From Rhodospirillales bacterium CG15_BIG_FIL_POST_REV_8_21_14_020_66_15 (GTDB lineage: Bacteria > Pseudomonadota > Alphaproteobacteria > Rhodospirillales > Casp-alpha2), in the NCBI GenBank assembly GCA_002781745.1, contig PFFW01000022.1, forward strand, positions 1 to 38,672: 38,672 bases of DNA, written 5' to 3'. Position 1 is the stretch's first letter. Each line of letters starts with the position of its first letter. The translations under genes and the position numbers were made by a program. Below are positions 1 to 9,221 of this stretch, piece by piece. The notes under the pieces were generated by a model, which was not told the origin of the DNA, did not search any database, and saw only the letters and a list, made by a program, of their open reading frames with translations.

Positions 1-2
1 CC

Positions 3-578
3 AAGTCCAAGATCGTCCTGGGCAAGCATTCCGGGCGCAACGCCTTCAAGACCAAGCTGGAGGAAATGGGCTACAAGCTGGGCGACAACGCCCTGAACGA
101 GGCCTTCAAGCGCTTCAAGGATCTGGCCGACCTGAAGAAGGACGTGTTCGACGAAGACCTGGTGGCCTTGGTCGACGAGGAAACCCGGGTCAACGACCGC
201 ATCAAGCTGGTCAGCCTGGAGATCCAGTGCGGTACCGTCCACCGCCCGCCCAAGGCGGCGCTGGAATTGGAGATCGACGGCGAGGTGAAGTCCTGCCACG
301 GCACCGGCGACGGTCCCGTGGACGCGGCCTTCAACTGCATCAAGACCCTGATGCCGCACGGTGCCCGCCTGCAGCTGTACCAGGTCCATGCGGTGACCCA
401 GGGCACGGACGCCCAGGCGGAAGTCACCGTGCGCCTGGATGACGACGGCGAACGCACGGCCCAGGGGGCAGCCGCCGACACGGACACCATGGTGGCGTCG
501 GTGAAGGCTTATGTGAACGCGCTCAACAAGCTGTTGGCCAAACGGGAGAAAAAGGCGCCGCAGGCGCTGACCGCCTAG
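3..578 (+). CDS. leuA: 2-isopropylmalate synthase, C-terminal part (5' end outside window)
   Basis: This is the 3' part of the enzyme that condenses 2-oxoisovalerate with acetyl-CoA, the first committed step of leucine biosynthesis. The reading frame is open from the window edge and starts in KIVLGKHSGRNAFK, which matches the end of the LeuA catalytic/linker region. The remaining roughly 150 residues fit the C-terminal LeuA dimer domain that binds leucine for feedback inhibition, including the VDAAFNCIKTL stretch and acidic beta-hairpin segments. It ends with a TAG. The N-terminal HMGL-like TIM barrel lies outside the window, so catalytic residues cannot be checked. Identification rests on family recognition of the conserved linker and the domain order. 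Confidence 0.93.
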   Translation, partial: KSKIVLGKHSGRNAFKTKLEEMGYKLGDNALNEAFKRFKDLADLKKDVFDEDLVALVDEETRVNDRIKLVSLEIQCGTVHRPPKAALELEIDGEVKSCHGTGDGPVDAAFNCIKTLMPHGARLQLYQVHAVTQGTDAQAEVTVRLDDDGERTAQGAAADTDTMVASVKAYVNALNKLLAKREKKAPQALTA

Positions 579-670
579 GGGGACGTGCCGTCCCGATCAG
601 GGAATACATGCCTTCCTTAGGTCACAGATTGGCCCTTTAAACGGCTGAATCTTTCCGTTAAAAGACCCAA

Positions 671-704
671 TATGGTGCAGGGGGTTTCGGCCCCCGCACC
701 CATA
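671..704. promoter_or_regulatory. Strong GC hairpin between leuA and mreB
   Basis: The arms TATGGTGCAGGGGG and CCCCCGCACCCATA flank a six-base TTTCGG loop. They pair almost completely, with one bulged base on each side. No T-tract follows on the plus strand, so it is not a classical intrinsic terminator. It could end leuA transcription with Rho help, or be part of the mreB leader. Confidence 0.5.
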
Positions 705-710
705 TATCGT

Positions 711-733
711 GGCCCGGTCCCCCAATCCGGGCC
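711..733. promoter_or_regulatory. Second hairpin in the mreB upstream region
   Basis: Perfect 7-bp arms GGCCCGG and CCGGGCC flank a nine-base loop, only six bases after the previous hairpin. Together the two make the 250-bp leuA-mreB gap strongly structured. A role in leuA termination or as an mreB leader cannot be separated from sequence alone. Confidence 0.45.
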
Positions 734-802
734 GGTACCGAGGGATACATTCATCGGACCCCCGTCCCGCCGTTCCAGGGATGCGCCCCGGGGCTCCCAT
801 GA

Positions 803-1867
<1,065 letters not shown>

Positions 1868-2113
1868 TCACACAGGCGGGCGCGCGACCTCCTCCCTGAT
1901 GATCTCCGGCAGGAAGCCGCGCTTCTGCCGGCGCCTGAAGCGCGCGATCAGCAGCACCGCCGCCGCCGTCAGGCCGATCACGAAGCCGATCCAGGTTCCC
2001 TCTGTCTCCAGGCCGCCGCGGAACGCCAGCCACAGGGCCGAGCCGGCGCCGAGCCCCCGGTAGCTGACCTCGCCGTCGATCAAAGAAAAGTCGAAAGACG
2101 CGCCGCTCCTCAC
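1868..2113 (-). CDS. Small single-pass membrane protein, unknown function
   Basis: An 81-residue protein I do not recognise. It begins with a GTG that overlaps the TGA of the upstream phosphoesterase gene in a GTGA four-base overlap, so it is probably translated by coupling. The N-terminal 38 residues are mixed polar. Residues about 40-58 (from TWIGFVIGL) form one hydrophobic helix, followed by a basic run (RFRRRQKRG). The positive-inside rule therefore puts the C-terminus in the cytoplasm. Coding is supported by the tight overlap and the sensible membrane topology, not by homology. It ends one base after the mreB stop on the other strand. It may be a membrane partner of the phosphoesterase, but that is inference. 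Confidence 0.6.
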   Translation of the reverse strand: MRSGASFDFSLIDGEVSYRGLGAGSALWLAFRGGLETEGTWIGFVIGLTAAAVLLIARFRRRQKRGFLPEIIREEVARPPV

Positions 2114-2943
2114 CTTTCCGCGGTTTTCGGCCGGACGGCCCAGTCCGAGTAAGGGCTGGCGTGCATGGAGAACTTTTCACCGGCATCCATGAAGTCGTGA
2201 TAATGGACCAGGATCCGGTCTTCCTCGACCAGCACCACGCAATAGGCGGGCGGCTCGAAACTGCCGATCAAGTGCCGGGCCTCCAGGTCGAACCAGACCT
2301 GGTGGTTGAGCCCGCGCAGGGTCGAATAGGGGATGCCCAGCCAGCTGCCGGAAATGGGCCGGTGGACATGGCCGAAGAACAGGTGACGGATGCGCTGCCG
2401 GTGGGGTTCGACCACGGCGCGGAATTCGTCCTTATGTTGCAGGCCGATGCGGTCCATGTAGGGCAGTCCCGTATCGAAGGGCGGGTGATGCATGAACAGG
2501 AACAGCGGGCGGTCGCCGGCGGTGGCCAGCGTGTCGGCAAGCCAGGCGCGCCGCGCTTCGCAAAAATGCCCGGCCGAGGTGCCTTCGTGCAGAGTATCCA
2601 GCAGGATGAAGCGGCCCGCCGGGGTGTCCAGCGTCGACTGGACGAAGCCTTTCGAATCAACAGGCTGATTTGGGAAATAGGTGCGGAACACGGACCGGGT
2701 GTCATGGTTGCCGATCAGAACGTGGACCGGCATGGCCAGCGGTGCCAGGCCGTCCTTCAGGTTCCGGAAGGCTTCCGGCTCGCCCCAGTGGGTCAGGTCG
2801 CCGGTGACGACGGCCAGGGCCGCGTCCCGGTGGTGGGCGTTTATGTCGGCCACGGCGGCGTCCAGGGCGACGCGCGGGTCGCGGCCGTACAGCGTCTTTC
2901 CGGGCGGCACGAAATGGGGATCGGTGAGATGGATGAATTTCAT
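2110..2943 (-). CDS. Metallophosphoesterase, GpdQ/CpdA-like phosphodiesterase
   Basis: A 277-residue calcineurin-like phosphoesterase. The binuclear metal site is complete: Asp8 and His10 (LTDPH), Asp49 (VTGDLTHWG), Asn79-His80 (IGNHD), His152 (MHHPP), and His192 with His194 (FGHVH). The overall layout and length resemble class III cyclic-nucleotide phosphodiesterases and the Enterobacter glycerophosphodiesterase GpdQ, including the C-terminal cap region. The substrate could be a glycerophosphodiester, a cyclic nucleotide or another diester; sequence does not decide. It is the first gene of a two-gene minus-strand unit with the small membrane protein and is divergent from mreC across a gap with two inverted repeats. 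No signal peptide is visible, so it is cytoplasmic. Its insertion between mreB and mreC is unusual. Confidence 0.88.
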   Translation of the reverse strand: MKFIHLTDPHFVPPGKTLYGRDPRVALDAAVADINAHHRDAALAVVTGDLTHWGEPEAFRNLKDGLAPLAMPVHVLIGNHDTRSVFRTYFPNQPVDSKGFVQSTLDTPAGRFILLDTLHEGTSAGHFCEARRAWLADTLATAGDRPLFLFMHHPPFDTGLPYMDRIGLQHKDEFRAVVEPHRQRIRHLFFGHVHRPISGSWLGIPYSTLRGLNHQVWFDLEARHLIGSFEPPAYCVVLVEEDRILVHYHDFMDAGEKFSMHASPYSDWAVRPKTAER

Positions 2944-3040
2944 GAAGGGGCGGTCCTGTGCTCGGCGGCGGGGTGGGCAGGATAGCCCGTTCGGCCGCCC
3001 GGGTTCCAGGTGACGGGGCGAAATGCCGGAAATTACCCGT

Positions 3041-3085
3041 ATTCACCAAAAATACCGGCTTAAACGGTTGTTTTTTTTGGTGAAT
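3041..3085. repeat. Perfect 12-bp inverted repeat with nested stem
   Basis: The arms ATTCACCAAAAA and TTTTTGGTGAAT are perfect complements separated by 21 bases, and the spacer contains an ACCG/CGGT inner stem. The element lies in the divergent region between the phosphoesterase and mreC, where both genes start rather than end. It is more likely an operator or a leader structure than a terminator for either neighbour. Confidence 0.6.
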
Positions 3086-3102
3086 GGCGCTACGCGTCAT
3101 TA

Positions 3103-3121
3103 ATCGGCGGTTAACGCCGAT
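3103..3121. repeat. Second inverted repeat upstream of mreC
   Basis: Perfect 7-bp arms ATCGGCG and CGCCGAT flank a five-base spacer centred near GTTAAC. It is 17 bases downstream of the longer inverted repeat and about 110 bases upstream of the mreC start. It is a candidate operator or 5' leader hairpin. Confidence 0.45.
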
Positions 3122-3232
3122 AAGCGACAAATATAGCCAAAGGGGAGGTCTGGATTCGCGACCCGACGGCCGGCGGTTGGGAGCCGGGCGCGGACGCGGC
3201 GGTGTGGACTTGGGCAGGAAGGACGTCCTGGG

Positions 3233-4138
3233 GTGAAGGAGCCGCATTCATTCTCGCGGGTGGCGCAGCCGATCCGCAATTTCGCCCAGCGCTTCGCCTA
3301 TGTGGGGCTGGTGGTGGCGGCCTTCGCCCTGATGATGCTGGCAAAGGTCGACACCATCCTTGTCGAACGCGCGCGGACCCACATGACCGACGCCGTCGCC
3401 CCGATCCTGGACGTACTATCGCGACCGCTGGACACCGTCAACCAAGGCATCGCCGAGGTCCAGGCCATGCGGAACCTGTACGAGGACAACGCGCAACTGC
3501 GCGAGGAGCGCACGCGGCTCCTGCACTGGAAGGCCGTGGCGGAAAAGCTGGAGGCCGAGAACCGCGTTCTCAAGGAACAGCTCAACGTGATCCCCGAGCG
3601 CGAGGCGAGCTTCGTCACCGCGCGGGTCATCGCCGACACGGGCGGCGCCTTCTCGCAAAGCGTCATCGTCAATGCGGGCGCCCGCGACGGCGTCCGGAAG
3701 GGCCAGGCGGCGGTCACCGCTGACGGCCTGGTCGGCCGGGTCATCGACGTGGGTAGCCGGTCCGCCCGGGTCCTGCTGCTGACCGACATCAACGCCAAGA
3801 TTCCCGTCCTCATCGACCCGACCCGCACCCGCGCCATCATGGCCGGCACCAACCAGGCCAGACCGCGCCTGAGCTGGCTGCCGCCGGGTGCCGTCGTCGC
3901 CGTCGGCGACAGCATCGTCACCTCGGGCCACGCCGGGGTGTTTCCCCCGGGTCTTCGGGTCGGCCAGGTTTCCGCCGTCGGCGAGGGCGGCCTGATCGTG
4001 CAGCCCTATGTAGACCTGTCGCGGCTCGAATACGTGCGCATCCTCAACTTCGGCATGAGCGGCATCCTGCAATTGCCGCAGCGCGCCGCCGGAAATTCGG
4101 ACGCCAAGACACGAAAAGCCCGCGGAGGCCGCCCATGA
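3233..4138 (+). CDS. mreC: Rod shape-determining protein MreC
   Basis: MreC is the periplasmic elongasome scaffold that binds and activates PBP2. The 301-residue protein has a short basic cytoplasmic N-terminus, one membrane helix around residues 22-42, a coiled coil around 75-118 (rich in Glu, Leu and Arg) and the two six-stranded beta-barrel domains from about residue 125 onward. Conserved segments include GLVGRVIDVGSRSARVLLLTD and the GDSIVTSG...FPPGLRVGQV stretch. The start is a GTG preceded at a workable distance by GGAAGG. The C-terminus is basic and probably disordered. The stop overlaps the mreD start as ATGA, so mreC, mreD, mrdA and rodA form one transcription unit whose promoter should lie in the gap containing the inverted repeats. 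Confidence 0.96.
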   Translation: MKEPHSFSRVAQPIRNFAQRFAYVGLVVAAFALMMLAKVDTILVERARTHMTDAVAPILDVLSRPLDTVNQGIAEVQAMRNLYEDNAQLREERTRLLHWKAVAEKLEAENRVLKEQLNVIPEREASFVTARVIADTGGAFSQSVIVNAGARDGVRKGQAAVTADGLVGRVIDVGSRSARVLLLTDINAKIPVLIDPTRTRAIMAGTNQARPRLSWLPPGAVVAVGDSIVTSGHAGVFPPGLRVGQVSAVGEGGLIVQPYVDLSRLEYVRILNFGMSGILQLPQRAAGNSDAKTRKARGGRP

Positions 4139-4650
4139 GGCCGAGCTTCTGGCAGCGGCTGGACACCCTCGCGCGCAACCTGACGCCGGTCGCGCTGACC
4201 CTGGTCCTGGTCATCCTCAACGTCGTGCCCACCCATGTCCCCGGCATCGCCCGGGTCCTGCCCGTGCTGCCTCTGATCGCCGTGTTCCACTGGTCGATCC
4301 ACCGCCCGCACCTGATGCCGGCGCCCGCCGTGTTCCTGATCGGCCTGTTCCAGGACGGCCTGACGGGCGCGCCCATGGGGCTGCATGCCCTGATCTTCCT
4401 GGCGGTCCAGGGGGTCGTGCTGTTCCAGCACAAGTTCTTCATGGGCAAGTCGTTCTTCATCCACTGGCTGGGGTTCGGTCTGGTGGGCGCCGGCGCCACG
4501 GCGCTGAGCTGGGTCCTGTTGTCGGCCTTCCACGTCACTCTGTTCGCCGCCGACGCCATCGCCTTCCAGTACGTCATGACCGTGGCCGCATTTCCGCTGT
4601 TCGCGTTCCTGTTCTCGCGCTGGCAGCAGGCTTTCCTGAAAGCGGACTGA
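4135..4650 (+). CDS. mreD: Rod shape-determining protein MreD
   Basis: A 171-residue polytopic inner-membrane protein of the elongasome. It shows about five hydrophobic segments and the family pattern around LIGLFQDGLTGAPMGLHAL, the best conserved MreD signature (a gly/asp turn between helices). It begins with an ATG overlapping the mreC stop and ends four bases before mrdA, so coupling is likely on both sides. MreD is known to bridge MreC and the RodA-PBP2 complex; individual functional residues cannot be assigned from this sequence. Confidence 0.93.
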   Translation: MRPSFWQRLDTLARNLTPVALTLVLVILNVVPTHVPGIARVLPVLPLIAVFHWSIHRPHLMPAPAVFLIGLFQDGLTGAPMGLHALIFLAVQGVVLFQHKFFMGKSFFIHWLGFGLVGAGATALSWVLLSAFHVTLFAADAIAFQYVMTVAAFPLFAFLFSRWQQAFLKAD

Positions 4651-4654
4651 TCCG

Positions 4655-6586
4655 ATGCACGGAGACCAGGAACGCCAGAAGCTGTTTGCCCGCCGCACGG
4701 TGATGCTGGTGGGGGGGAAACTGGCGCTCGTCTCCATGCTGGCCGGGCGCATGTATTACCTGCAGGTGGTCAAGGCCGAGCAGTACAAGATGCTGGCCGA
4801 CGAGAACCGTATCAGCCTGCGCCTTCTGGCGCCGCCACGCGGACGCATCGTCGACCGCTTCGGCCTTCCGCTGGCCGACAACAAGCAGAACTACCGTGTC
4901 ATGCTGGTGTCCGAAGACACCCGGGGGCTCGGCGTCGACGGGGCGCTCGACCTGTTGCACGAGATCGTGCCCATGAGCACGGGCGAACGCCGGCGCATCC
5001 TGAAAGAGGTCAACCGCAATCGTTCCTTCGTTCCGGTGACGCTGCGCGAAAACCTGGAGTGGGAGGACGTCGCGCGGATCGAGGTCAACGCCCCCGACCT
5101 GCCCGGCGTGATGATCGACGAGGGTCAGAGCCGTTTCTACCCCTACGGCAAGAACCTGGCTCATGTCCTGGGCTACGTCTCGGCGGTCAGCGAGCGCGAG
5201 AAGACCGGCGACCGCCTGCTTGAACTGCCCGGCTTCCGCACCGGCAAGTCGGGGATCGAGAAGATCCACGATCTCAGCCTGCGCGGTTCCGGCGGTTCGT
5301 CCGAGGTCGAGGTCAATGCCTACGGTCGGGTCATCCGCGAACTGAACCGGCGCGAGGGCCTGCCCGGCGCCGACGTCCGCATGACAATCGACGTGGGCCT
5401 GCAGCTTGCCGTCGCCCAGCGCCTTTCCAAGGAAATCAGCGCGTCGGCCGTGGTGCTCGACGTCCATTCGGGCGACGTGCTGGCCATGGTCTCGCATCCC
5501 GCCTTCGATCCCAACGACTTCAACCGCGGGCTCGGCGTCGAGGAATGGAACGCGCTCATCAACAATCCGGCCGCTCCGTTGTCCAACAAGGTGATCGCCG
5601 GGCGCTATTCGCCGGGGTCGTGCTTCAAGATGCTGGTCGCTCTGACCGCGCTGGAACGCGGCGCGATCTCGCCCACGGGAAAGGTGTACTGCGAAGGCTT
5701 CATGGAACTCGGAGACACCAAGTTCCACTGCTGGCGGCGCGGCGGGCACGGACTGGTTGATGTGACCGACGCCATCACCCAGTCCTGCGACGTCTACTTC
5801 TACGAAGCCGCGCGGCGTGTCGGCATCGACCGCATCGCCGAAATGGCCTACCGCTTCGGGCTTGGTGACGTGACGGGCCTGGACCTGCCCGGCGAGAAAC
5901 CGGGCCTGCTTCCGACCAAGGCATGGAAGCGCGACGTCAAGGATCAGGCATGGCATCAGGGCGAAACGCTGTTGGCGGGGATCGGCCAGGGCTACGTCCT
6001 GGCGACGCCCCTGCAACTGGCGGTGATGACCGCGCGTCTGGTCAACGGCGGGTTTGCGGTGTCGCCGCAGCTTACCAAATCGGTCAGTACCACGGGCGTG
6101 CATGCTGTTCCCGAACGTCATGAATTTCCGCAGATCGGCGTTAATCCGCGTAATCTCGCCATCGTGCGCGACGCCATGACGCAGGTCGTCAATACGCCGC
6201 ACGGGACGGCACACCGCTCGGCGATCGAGGACCCCCGCTACATGATGGGTGGCAAGACCGGCACCGTGCAGGTTCGCCGCATCACCAAAGCCGAACGGGA
6301 AACCGGTGTGCGCAAGAACGAGGACCTGCCCTGGAGGGAACGCGATCACGCGCTGTTCGTCGGTTTCGCGCCGGCGGACAACCCGCGCTATGCCGTGGCC
6401 GTGGTGGTCGAGCACGGAGGCGGAGGGTCGAGCGTTGCCGCTCCCATCGCGCGCGACATCCTGCTGACCGCGCAGCGTCGGCAGTCGGCCCGCGATATTC
6501 CGATCAGCAACACCACCGGCAGCCAGGCCGCCCTCGACCTGCCCGACGCGGCCCCGTCCGTCCGCGCCGTGGTCAACGAAGGATAG
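4655..6586 (+). CDS. mrdA: Peptidoglycan D,D-transpeptidase PBP2
   Basis: Class B penicillin-binding protein that crosslinks lateral-wall peptidoglycan together with RodA. The 643-residue sequence has one N-terminal membrane helix (about residues 15-35), the pedestal domain with the RGRIVDRFG-type motif, and the transpeptidase domain. Active-site motifs are present: SxxK as S322-C-F-K325 in YSPGSCFK, S377-C-D379 as the second motif, and K534-T-G in GGKTGTVQV. The C-terminal tail beyond the catalytic domain is short and polar. The ATG lies four bases after the mreD stop with a GCGGA-like ribosome site inside mreD. It is followed after 13 bases by rodA, the usual pairing of transpeptidase and glycosyltransferase. 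Confidence 0.97.
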   Translation: MHGDQERQKLFARRTVMLVGGKLALVSMLAGRMYYLQVVKAEQYKMLADENRISLRLLAPPRGRIVDRFGLPLADNKQNYRVMLVSEDTRGLGVDGALDLLHEIVPMSTGERRRILKEVNRNRSFVPVTLRENLEWEDVARIEVNAPDLPGVMIDEGQSRFYPYGKNLAHVLGYVSAVSEREKTGDRLLELPGFRTGKSGIEKIHDLSLRGSGGSSEVEVNAYGRVIRELNRREGLPGADVRMTIDVGLQLAVAQRLSKEISASAVVLDVHSGDVLAMVSHPAFDPNDFNRGLGVEEWNALINNPAAPLSNKVIAGRYSPGSCFKMLVALTALERGAISPTGKVYCEGFMELGDTKFHCWRRGGHGLVDVTDAITQSCDVYFYEAARRVGIDRIAEMAYRFGLGDVTGLDLPGEKPGLLPTKAWKRDVKDQAWHQGETLLAGIGQGYVLATPLQLAVMTARLVNGGFAVSPQLTKSVSTTGVHAVPERHEFPQIGVNPRNLAIVRDAMTQVVNTPHGTAHRSAIEDPRYMMGGKTGTVQVRRITKAERETGVRKNEDLPWRERDHALFVGFAPADNPRYAVAVVVEHGGGGSSVAAPIARDILLTAQRRQSARDIPISNTTGSQAALDLPDAAPSVRAVVNEG

Positions 6587-6599
6587 GGGAGGGAAACCA

Positions 6600-7754
6600 A
6601 TGGCTGTTCGCGAAGACGCCCTGAACCCGCCCGCCTTCACGCTGCGCCAAAAGCTGTGGCAGATGCACTGGCTGTTCATCCTGCTGCTGGCGGCGACGGC
6701 GTCGGTCGGCTTCGTCATGCTCTATTCGGCGGCCGGCGGCAACCTGGATCCCTGGGCGTCGCGCCAGATGATGCGCTTCGGGGTCGGGATGGCGGTGCTC
6801 ATCACCGTCGCCGTAATCGACATCCGGCTGTGGTTGAAATACGCCTATGTGTTCTACCTGGCCACGGTGGCGCTTCTGGTCGCCGTCGAGTTCATGGGCG
6901 AGGTGGGCAAGGGCGCGCAGCGCTGGCTGGACCTCGGCTATTTTGGCCTGCAGCCGTCGGAACTCATGAAGATCGCCCTGGTCCTGGCGCTCGCACGCTA
7001 CTTCCACGGCACGTCGATCGAAGACGTGCGCCGCATTTCCAAGTTGTTCGTACCCGTGATGCTGATTTCCGTGCCGGCGGCCCTGGTCCTGCGCCAGCCC
7101 GACCTGGGCACGGCCATGATGCTGGCGATCACCGGCGCGGTGATCCTGTTCGCCGCCGGCGTGCGGATCTGGAAGTTCGTAATCGTCGGCCTGGCCGGGG
7201 TCGCGGCGGCGCCCATCGCCTGGCAGTTCCTGCGCGACTACCAGAAACAGCGCGTGCTCACCTTCCTCAACCCGGAAACCGATCCGCTGGGCTCCGGCTA
7301 TCACATCATCCAATCCAAGATCGCGTTCGGCTCGGGCGGTCTGTTGGGCAAGGGCTTCCTGCAGGGCACGCAGAGCCACCTCAACTTTCTGCCGGAAATG
7401 CAGACGGACTTCATCTTCACCATGCTGGCCGAGGAATTCGGCATGGTCGGTGGGCTGGCGCTGCTCGGCCTCTACTTGGTGATTTTGATCTACGGGCTCG
7501 CCATCAGCGTGCGCTGCCGCACGCAGTTCGGCCGGCTGGTCGGCATCGGCGTGACGTCGACATTCTTCCTCTACGTCTTCATCAATATGGCCATGGTCAT
7601 GGGACTGGTGCCCGTGGTGGGCGTGCCGCTGCCGCTTATTTCCTACGGCGGCACGGCCATGCTGACGCTGCTGTTCGGTTTCGGCCTGCTGATGGGAGTG
7701 TGGATTCACCGCGACGTCACGGTCGGCCGCCGCGGCCTCGGCGACGACGCCTAG
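6600..7754 (+). CDS. rodA: Peptidoglycan glycosyltransferase RodA (SEDS family)
   Basis: RodA polymerises lipid II into glycan strands and acts with PBP2. The 384-residue protein is polytopic with about ten membrane helices. SEDS signatures are visible: GKGAQRWLDLGYFGLQPSEL in the first half, LRQPDLGTAMM, the large extracellular loop with GFLQGTQSHLNFLPEMQTDFIF and AEEFG, and the C-terminal PLPLISYGGTAML. The start ATG follows a good GGGAGGGAA ribosome site six bases upstream. It is the last gene of the mre/mrd unit. A long overlapping frame in another phase is a GC-driven shadow. Confidence 0.97.
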   Translation: MAVREDALNPPAFTLRQKLWQMHWLFILLLAATASVGFVMLYSAAGGNLDPWASRQMMRFGVGMAVLITVAVIDIRLWLKYAYVFYLATVALLVAVEFMGEVGKGAQRWLDLGYFGLQPSELMKIALVLALARYFHGTSIEDVRRISKLFVPVMLISVPAALVLRQPDLGTAMMLAITGAVILFAAGVRIWKFVIVGLAGVAAAPIAWQFLRDYQKQRVLTFLNPETDPLGSGYHIIQSKIAFGSGGLLGKGFLQGTQSHLNFLPEMQTDFIFTMLAEEFGMVGGLALLGLYLVILIYGLAISVRCRTQFGRLVGIGVTSTFFLYVFINMAMVMGLVPVVGVPLPLISYGGTAMLTLLFGFGLLMGVWIHRDVTVGRRGLGDDA

Positions 7755-7842
7755 AAGGAGGCCCGGCGACGTGGCCGAGGACAGCCGCGGGTGCCGGATT
7801 CCGCCTGGCCGATATTTCCTCTGGCCGGGCTGTCAGTTCGCC

Positions 7843-7871
7843 TCGACAAAGGGCGTCAAGCTTGCTAAAAC
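7843..7871 (+). promoter_or_regulatory. Candidate sigma-70 promoter for tRNA-Lys
   Basis: TCGACA and TAAAAC are separated by 17 bases. The -35 matches five of six consensus positions and the -10 four of six. The predicted transcription start is about 14 bases before the mature tRNA 5' end, a usual distance. Confidence 0.45.
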
Positions 7872-7892
7872 CCCGCCCTCCTATCCCGGTTC

Positions 7893-7968
<76 letters not shown>

Positions 7969-8373
7969 TTTTTCCCCTGGATTTCCCAGGATTTGTGGCC
8001 GGGAGGGCGGTTTCAACTCGTCGTCCCCGATTTGTTGGAAGTCGGTCCGCCAACACGCCACACAGATTCCTAACATATTGATTCATAACGGCCACATTGC
8101 CGATTCTGGAACAGCCGATCGATCGAAATCACGACTGCTTCCGAGATGGCTTTGCGCAGAGTGGATGCGGCAATGGATCGGGCAGACGGTGAACGCGGGG
8201 ATCGGTCAGGAAGCGGACAACAAACAAAATACGTGTGCGTGGTCGGCTTCATTTTAACCGATTGCCGAAACCGAGGGCGCGGCGTGAGGCGAGGCGGCGA
8301 GGGGTCGTCTTCCCTAGCCCTCGATAGTCCGCTATGACAGATGCAGCCGCGACAACCCTGTGGGAGCAAGTCA
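7969..8373. other. 405-bp gap after tRNA-Lys, no convincing gene
   Basis: Directly after the tRNA, a small CCTGG/CCAGG hairpin followed by ATTT could terminate it. The rest contains short open frames on both strands, but none has a good ribosome site or a recognisable protein pattern. The right part is slightly more AT-rich and presumably carries the promoter for the isonitrile hydratase gene. It may be an island boundary or gene remnant, but nothing proves this. Confidence 0.4.
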
Positions 8374-9057
8374 ATGGCGTTTCACGTTGGTCTTCTGATC
8401 TTCCCTGACATCATGCAACTGGACATGACGGGCCCGCACGAGGTCTTCACCAAGCTTCCGGACACCAAGGTCTACCTGATCTGGAAGACTCTCGAGCCTG
8501 TCACCGCGGCGGGCGGCATGCGCATCCTGCCCGACGTCACCTTCGAAACCTGCCCGGAATTGGACCTGATATGCGTGCCGGGCGGCGGCGGCATGAATGC
8601 GCTGCTAAACGATGCGGACACGCTCGATTTTCTCCGCAAGAAGGCCAAGGAGGTTCGCTACGTCACTTCCGTCTGTACCGGCTCCCTGGTGCTCGGCGCC
8701 GCCGGCTTGCTGAAGGGCAAGCGGTCCGCCTGCCACTGGATGTCGCGTGATATGCTCAAAGCCTTCGGCGCCATCCCCGATCCGACCCGCGTCGTCATCG
8801 ACGGCAACCATATCTCAGGTGGCGGCGTCACCGCCGGCATCGACTTTGCCCTTACCGTCGCGGCCAAGGAATTCGGCGAGGACGTGGCCAAGGCCGTGCA
8901 ACTGGGCATCGAATACAACCCTCACCCGCCGTTCAACGCCGGCAGTCCAGAAGCAGCCGGACCGGCCGCGGAGAAGGCGGCACGCGATGCCGCCGCTGGA
9001 CGGCAGAAGGATCGCCAGGCCGCCGTCGATAAGGCAACCCGCGCTCTTAACGCCTAA
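8374..9057 (+). CDS. inhA: Isonitrile hydratase (DJ-1/PfpI superfamily)
   Basis: Isonitrile hydratase adds water to isonitriles (isocyanides) to give N-substituted formamides. The 227-residue protein aligns by eye along its length with Pseudomonas InhA. It has the N-terminal MAFHVGLLIFPDIMQLDMTG start, LIWK near residue 36, the GGGGM loop, the nucleophile elbow VTSVCTGSLVLGAAGLL with Cys101 and Thr102, Asp17 as the acidic partner, CHWMSRDML, and GGVTAGIDFAL. Asp17/Cys101/Thr102 is the trio reported for isocyanide hydratase; DJ-1 itself uses a glutamate at the equivalent of Asp17. The chosen ATG has a GGAGCAA ribosome site; an in-frame ATG 11 codons upstream lacks one. The Ala/Lys-rich tail is typical. 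The adjacent nitrilase and transporter support a nitrile/isonitrile role. Another DJ-1 function remains possible. Confidence 0.82.
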   Translation: MAFHVGLLIFPDIMQLDMTGPHEVFTKLPDTKVYLIWKTLEPVTAAGGMRILPDVTFETCPELDLICVPGGGGMNALLNDADTLDFLRKKAKEVRYVTSVCTGSLVLGAAGLLKGKRSACHWMSRDMLKAFGAIPDPTRVVIDGNHISGGGVTAGIDFALTVAAKEFGEDVAKAVQLGIEYNPHPPFNAGSPEAAGPAAEKAARDAAAGRQKDRQAAVDKATRALNA

Positions 9058-9115
9058 GGTTTCCGTTCTGCGGTCTTTTGCCCGCAATGGGCGTCGTTCG
9101 GGCTGTCTGATTATT

Positions 9116-9135
9116 TTTGCACAACTATGTGCAAA
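9116..9135. promoter_or_regulatory. Perfect inverted repeat, candidate operator of the liv-nitrilase operon
   Basis: The arms TTTGCACA and TGTGCAAA are perfect 8-bp complements around ACTA. The site lies in an AT-rich patch about 87 bases before livH and 59 bases after the isonitrile hydratase stop. It fits a dimeric regulator such as the LysR protein at the end of the cluster. A weak terminator for inhA is the alternative. Confidence 0.55.
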
Positions 9136-9221
9136 TTTACTGAATTGCCGAGTATAAAAAATCAGACCAGACTTGCGGTAAGAACGTAAAAAAAATCAGC
9201 GGCCGCAGGGGGCTCCAGACC

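Noticed and set aside
8070-8369. Minus-strand 99-codon frame and plus-strand 63-codon frame between tRNA-Lys and the isonitrile hydratase
   Set aside because: They are antisense to each other over most of their length, lack ribosome sites and match no known protein pattern.
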